NCBI GenBank assembly: GCA_963781895.1
Contig: CAWAIM010000026.1
Location: 6,904 to 70,903 of the forward strand
Direction of reading: 5' to 3'
DNA: 64,000 bases
Origin: Roseiarcus sp963781895
GTDB lineage: Bacteria; Pseudomonadota; Alphaproteobacteria; Rhizobiales; Beijerinckiaceae
In this document: positions 60,485 to 64,000 of the stretch, piece by piece
How positions within the stretch are numbered: position 1 is the stretch's first letter
Layout: every line of letters begins with the position of its first letter
Notes under the pieces: generated by a model
Databases searched by the model: none
The model's input: only the letters and a program-made list of their open reading frames with translations
What the model was told of the DNA's origin: nothing
Made by a program: the position numbers and the translations under genes

Positions 60485-61413
60485 TCAAGCCGCCCCGCCT
60501 CCGGCCGTCTTGAGCCAGGCGGCGCCGCAGGCCTTGGCGAGTTCGCGCACTCTGAGGATGTAGCTCTGGCGCTCGGTGACCGAGATCACGCCGCGCGCGT
60601 CGAGCAGGTTGAAGGCGTGGCTCGCCTTGATGCATTGGTCGTAGGCGGGCAGGGCCATCAGGTGGCGCTCGCCGCTGGCGCCGCGGTCCAGCAACGAGCG
60701 GCATTCGGCCTCCGCGTCCTTGAAGTGCTGAAACAGGATGCCGGTGTCGGCGTATTCGAAGTTGAAGCGGGAATATTCCTGTTCGGCCTGCTTGAACACG
60801 TCGCCGTAGGTGACGCGCTCGGCGCCGTCGCGGCCGTTGAAGTTGATGTCATAGATGCTGTCGACGCCCTGCACGTACATCGCCAGACGTTCGAGACCAT
60901 AGGTCAGCTCGCCGGAAACGGGGGCGCATTCGAAGCCCGCGACCTGCTGGAAATAGGTGAATTGCGACACTTCCATGCCGTCGCACCAGCATTCCCAACC
61001 GAGCCCCCAAGCGCCGAGCGTCGGGCTCTCCCAGTCGTCCTCGACGAAGCGCACGTCGTGAACGGCCATGTCGACGCCGATGCTCGCAAGCGAATCGAGA
61101 TAGAGCTTCTGGAGATTTTCTCGGGCGATGGCTTCAGGATCACCTGATACTGATAGTAATGCTGAAGCCGGTTGGGGTTCTCGCCATAGCGCCCGTCCTT
61201 GGGACGGCGCGAGGGCTGCACATAGGCCGCATTCCATGACCTGGGGCCGAGCGAACGCAGGGTGGTCGCCGGATGGAACGTGCCGGCGCCCACCTCCATG
61301 TCGTAGGGTTGCAAAATGACGCAGCCCTGCCGCGCCCAGAAATTCTGCAAGGTCAGGATCAGCGCTTGAAACGACTTGGCGGGGTCGAGAGCGGGGTCGG
61401 CGTCGGGCGGCAT
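60485..61413 (-). CDS. glyQ: Glycine-tRNA ligase alpha subunit (frame break near 61120)
   Basis: The N-terminus reads MPPDADPALDPAKSFQALILTLQNFWARQGCVILQPYDMEVGAGTFHPATTLRSLGP, then YQYQVILKPSPE. The rest, NLQKLYLDSLASIGVDMAVHDVRFVEDDWESPTLGAWGLGWECWCDGMEVSQFTYFQQVAG and onward, is in another frame. The junction is an A run (AAAA on the minus strand, 61118-61121). Length about 310 residues when repaired. The catalytic alpha subunit is essential, so a homopolymer sequence error is most likely. ATG 61413 is preferred over TTG 61416. Confidence 0.93.
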
Positions 61414-61573
61414 CAAGACCTTTTCGCGTTGCTTGGGATCGGCGCGGCGACCCTAGTGACGCGGGCGCCGACGGTCAACGCGGGAAGGTTTGCGCGCCGC
61501 GCCGCTCGCCGCCGGGTTTGCCTCGCCGCGGTTCTGTCGCTAAAGCGAGCCCCTTTCGAGAAAGGTCCGTCCC

Positions 61574-62287
61574 ATGCGTCCCTCCAAACGCGCCGCCGAC
61601 GAAATGCGCAAGGTGAGTTTCGAGCGCGGCGTCGCCCGATATGCGGAAGGGTCGTGCCTCGTGCGGTTCGGCGACACCCACGTTTTGTGCGCGGCCTCGC
61701 TCGAGGACAAGCCGCCGCCGTGGCTGCGCGGGCAGGGTCGGGGTTGGGTGACGGCGGAATACGCGATGCTGCCGCGCGCGACGTCGACTCGAACCAGGCG
61801 GGAATCCTCGACCGGCAAAGTGTCCGGCCGCACCCAGGAAATCCAGCGCCTGATCGGCCGATCGCTGCGCGCGGTGGTCGATTTGTCGCGTCTGGGAGAA
61901 CGGCAGATCACCATCGATTGCGATGTCCTGCAGGCGGACGGCGGCACCCGCACCGCCTCGGTCACCGGCGCCTGGGTCGCGCTGCGCGACTGCCTGCAAT
62001 GGATGACGCAGCGGTCGATCTTGCGCGACAGCCCGCTGAAGGACCACGTCGCCGCCGTTTCCTGCGGCATCGTCGGCGGCGGCGTGGCGATCGATCTGGA
62101 TTATGCCGAGGATTCGAGCGCCGAAACAGACGCGAATTTCGTCATGACCGGCGCCGGCGGCCTCGTCGAAGTGCAGGGCTCGGCCGAAGGCGCGCCGTTC
62201 AGCGAGGCCGAGCTGCTGCAGATGATGGCCTTGGCGCGCGCCGGCATCAGCCAGCTCGTCGACATGCAGAAAGCGGCGGTGTCCTAG
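61574..62287 (+). CDS. rph: Ribonuclease PH
   Basis: The 237-residue phosphorolytic exoribonuclease starts MRPSKRAADEMRKVSFERGVARYAEGSCLVRFGDTHVLCAASL. It has GQGRGWVTAEYAMLPRATSTRTRRESSTGKVSGRTQEIQRLIGRSLRAV, the family core, and DCDVLQADGGTRTASVTGAWVAL as the catalytic acidic region. It trims 3' ends of tRNA precursors. The gene converges with the RNase D-like gene (10-base gap). Confidence 0.97.
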   Translation: MRPSKRAADEMRKVSFERGVARYAEGSCLVRFGDTHVLCAASLEDKPPPWLRGQGRGWVTAEYAMLPRATSTRTRRESSTGKVSGRTQEIQRLIGRSLRAVVDLSRLGERQITIDCDVLQADGGTRTASVTGAWVALRDCLQWMTQRSILRDSPLKDHVAAVSCGIVGGGVAIDLDYAEDSSAETDANFVMTGAGGLVEVQGSAEGAPFSEAELLQMMALARAGISQLVDMQKAAVS

Positions 62288-62297
62288 CGGGCGTCTC

Positions 62298-62918
62298 TCA
62301 CGGATAGGTGTGGGAGAACACGTCCATCGCCTCGAAACCGGCGAGATCGAGACGAACCCGCTCGGACAGATAGGCGAAAGCGGCGCGGGCGAGTCCATCC
62401 CGGCCTTCGCGCGCAAGAATCGCGTCGAGCTTGTCGCGCAAGGCGTGCAGATGCAGCACGTCCGAGGCCGCGTAGGCGAGTTGCGCGTCGGTCAAGGTCG
62501 GCGCGCCCCAGTCCGAGGATTGCTGCTGCTTGGAGATCTCGACGCCCAGCAGTTCGCGCGCGAGGTCCTTCAGGCCGTGGCGATCGGTGTAGGTGCGGGC
62601 GATCTTGGAGGCGATCTTGGTGCAATAGACCGGCTCGGCCATGACGCCGAAGGCGTGTTGCAGCACCGCCATGTCAAAGCGGCCGAAATGGAACAGTTTG
62701 ACCACCTGCCGGTCGGCCAGCAGCCGTTCGAGATTGGGAGCGCTGTTCTGGCCTGGCGCGATCTGTACGATGTCGGCGTCGCCGTCGCCGCGAGAGAGCT
62801 GCACGACGCACAAGCGGTCGCGGGCGACGCTGAGGCCCAGCGTCTCGGTGTCGATCGCGACCGCATCGCCGAACGTCGCGCTGGCGGGCAGATCGTTACG
62901 GTGAAAGCGAACCGTCAT
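62298..62918 (-). CDS. Ribonuclease D-like 3'-5' exonuclease
   Basis: The 206-residue protein has the DEDDy exonuclease motifs only, without HRDC domains. Exo I is AIDTETLGL, Exo II FHFGRFDMAVLQ, and Exo III YAASDVLHLHALRDKL. Short RNase D-like enzymes of this type are common in Rhizobiales. It probably degrades structured RNA ends. The start ATG 62918 matches the family N-terminus. Confidence 0.9.
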   Translation of the reverse strand: MTVRFHRNDLPASATFGDAVAIDTETLGLSVARDRLCVVQLSRGDGDADIVQIAPGQNSAPNLERLLADRQVVKLFHFGRFDMAVLQHAFGVMAEPVYCTKIASKIARTYTDRHGLKDLARELLGVEISKQQQSSDWGAPTLTDAQLAYAASDVLHLHALRDKLDAILAREGRDGLARAAFAYLSERVRLDLAGFEAMDVFSHTYP

Positions 62919-63049
62919 TGAAGATGCACCTGATTTCTTGCCATGACAAAGGGCTAAACGTTGTCGACAATATCGATAGCAGCGGTCTTCGCCGGGCGTC
63001 GATTCGGCGCGCCCGCCGATCGAGGCGTCGCGGCGTCAGCGAGCGCGCA

Positions 63050-63341
63050 GGGATCGCCGTTCGCATCGTCGCCGGTTTTCTCGGCGCGGGCAAGGCGACC
63101 TTTGATCAAGCGCCTACCGCGCGCCAGCGCATTCGCCGGCGCCTTCGTCGCGGTCAACGAGATTGGCGCCATCGGCGTTGAACGCTTTTTCTATGAAAGT
63201 CTGTCGGGCGAGGCGATCCTCATCGGCGCCGACGAGCAATCCTGGTCGCCCCCCGCGCCGGCGGATTGCTGGCTTAAGCGTCAAGCGGCGACCGGTCGAT
63301 GCGCGCCGCATTCATGGGTGACCGCGGCGCAGAACACATAG
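63050..63341 (+). pseudogene. CobW-like GTPase fragment
   Basis: About 95 codons read VRIVAGFLGAGKAT, a CobW-type P-loop, then, after an extra T near 63101, LIKRLPRASAFAGAFVAVNEIGAIGVERFFYESLSGEAILIG. This resembles the N-terminus of CobW/P47K metallochaperone GTPases. The second Thr of GKTT is Ala, and the metal-binding CxCC motif region is missing; the sequence ends in unrelated codons. A decayed fragment is the best reading. Confidence 0.55.
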
Positions 63342-63771
63342 CCGACGCCGCGCACCGAGCGGATCAGCGGCGGTCGGCTCCGGTCGGCGTCGATCTTCTT
63401 GCGCAGGCGAGCGACCAGAGTATCGATCGAACGATCAAAATAGGTCCAGGCGCGCCCCTTCAGATCGCCGAGCAGAGCGCTGCGAGACGCCGCTTTCCCC
63501 GGCTGGCGAATGAAAGTCATCAGCAGCTCGAATTCGGACGACGTCAGGTCGACCCTGCGGCCCCCGGACTAACGAGGTCGCGGGCGGTCGCATCGAGCGT
63601 CCATCCGGCGAATGCATAATGACGTTCACCCGGCGAGGGGCTGGTCACGGACCCGCGGTCGAAGGCGGGGCCGGGCGTCACACTGTCCTCGGCGTTGTGG
63701 ATCTCGATCTGGCCAAGTCGGAGCGCGCTTTCGATCGCCGCCAGATCCTGGTTGTCATCGTCGAGACACAA
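63281..63771 (-). pseudogene. OmpR-type response regulator remnant with truncated receiver
   Basis: The first codons, CLDDDNQDLAAIESALRLGQIEIHNAEDS, resemble the beginning of a receiver domain (acidic pocket DD). About 80-90 residues of receiver, including the phosphoacceptor, then seem to be missing. The winged-helix output domain follows: YAFAGWTLDATARDLVSPG, then, in another frame, RRVDLTSSEFELLMTFIRQPGKAASRSALL and FDRSIDTLVARLRKKIDADRSRPPLIRSVRGVGYVF. The frame change is in a G run near 63567. It overlaps the CobW fragment antisense by 61 bases. Probably non-functional. Confidence 0.6.
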
Positions 63772-63855
63772 TCGTATCGATTGCCTCTCATTCGATCGCC
63801 ATCGTCTTGACGGCGATTGGGCGCCCCGCCGGGAATTGTCGCAGCGCGATTCAAT

Positions 63856-63868
63856 GTCAATAATTGAC
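63856..63868. promoter_or_regulatory. Short palindrome upstream of the response-regulator remnant
   Basis: GTCAATAATTGAC is a 13-bp palindrome (5-bp arms, TAA centre) in the AT-rich region 85 bases upstream of the remnant on the minus strand. It may have been an operator. Confidence 0.25.
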
Positions 63869-64000
63869 GTTACGGCATGAATTTAATTATTTAGAAGACG
63901 CTCGATTTACCGTTTTCATCTCCGGGATTTCGTTTCCATTCGCAAGAACATCGGGAAGACAATCGACTGTTATTGTGAATTTAGCAAAAAACTTACCGCA

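Overview
The window is a 64 kb piece of a high-GC alphaproteobacterial chromosome. The markers are a TrcR/DUF1013 cell-cycle regulator, a DUF1476 F1-ATPase zeta-type inhibitor, an HpnE-type hopanoid enzyme, a DnaG whose N-terminal zinc ligands are replaced, PreTA-type pyrimidine catabolism, and split GlyQ/GlyS. Together they point to the Hyphomicrobiales (Rhizobiales), possibly the Beijerinckiaceae/Methylocystaceae side; the family cannot be fixed from sequence alone. No tRNA, rRNA, CRISPR array, complete insertion sequence or prophage was recognised.

Layout. 0-2 kb: a cut-off GT39 glycosyltransferase and a divergent polytopic membrane protein. 2-7.5 kb: a small conserved protein, hpnE, then preT-preA behind a RutR-like palindrome, and trcR. 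8.3-16.9 kb: a tightly coupled seven-gene operon on the minus strand (Tat-exported binding protein, two permeases, ATPase, ApnL-like lactonase, HpcH/HpaI aldolase, D-2-hydroxyacid dehydrogenase), which looks like uptake and breakdown of a sugar acid or lactone. 17.5-24 kb: a ParA-like ATPase, an HtrA protease, a secreted beta-helix/RTX-like protein and a low-GC glycosyltransferase. 24-36.6 kb: rpoD, dnaG, a four-gene operon (thrC, M16 peptidase, GNAT, degenerate GGDEF-EAL protein) and cfa. 36.6-46.4 kb: ybjQ-like, pnp, rpsO, prolyl-tRNA editing protein, thioredoxin/TPR, LON-domain protein, rplK-rplA and hrpB. 46.4-54.9 kb: an ABC exporter, a di-haem peroxidase, an epimerase, a zeta-type inhibitor, yibQ-rppH and a P1 peptidase. 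55.5-57.5 kb: arsR-arsC-acr3. 57.5-62.9 kb: a thioesterase, glyQ-glyS, rph and an RNase D-like gene. 62.9-64 kb: decaying fragments of a CobW-like GTPase and a response regulator.

A pervasive oddity is that at least ten otherwise well-conserved genes (preT, the beta-helix protein, GNAT, ybjQ, proX-like, thioredoxin, rplK, hrpB, glyQ, response regulator) carry one to three frame breaks, and pnp has one in-frame amber codon. Because rplK and glyQ are normally essential, and several breaks lie in or beside short homopolymers, sequence error is the most likely cause for most of them. Each is marked so that it can be tested.

The items most worth a second look are the RutR-like operator in front of preTA, the lactonase/aldolase/dehydrogenase transport operon, the three tandem 16-bp units in front of the di-haem peroxidase, the double-hairpin element inserted in frame in hrpB, the four decamers enclosed by an inverted repeat near 54.95 kb, and the degenerate GGDEF-EAL protein.
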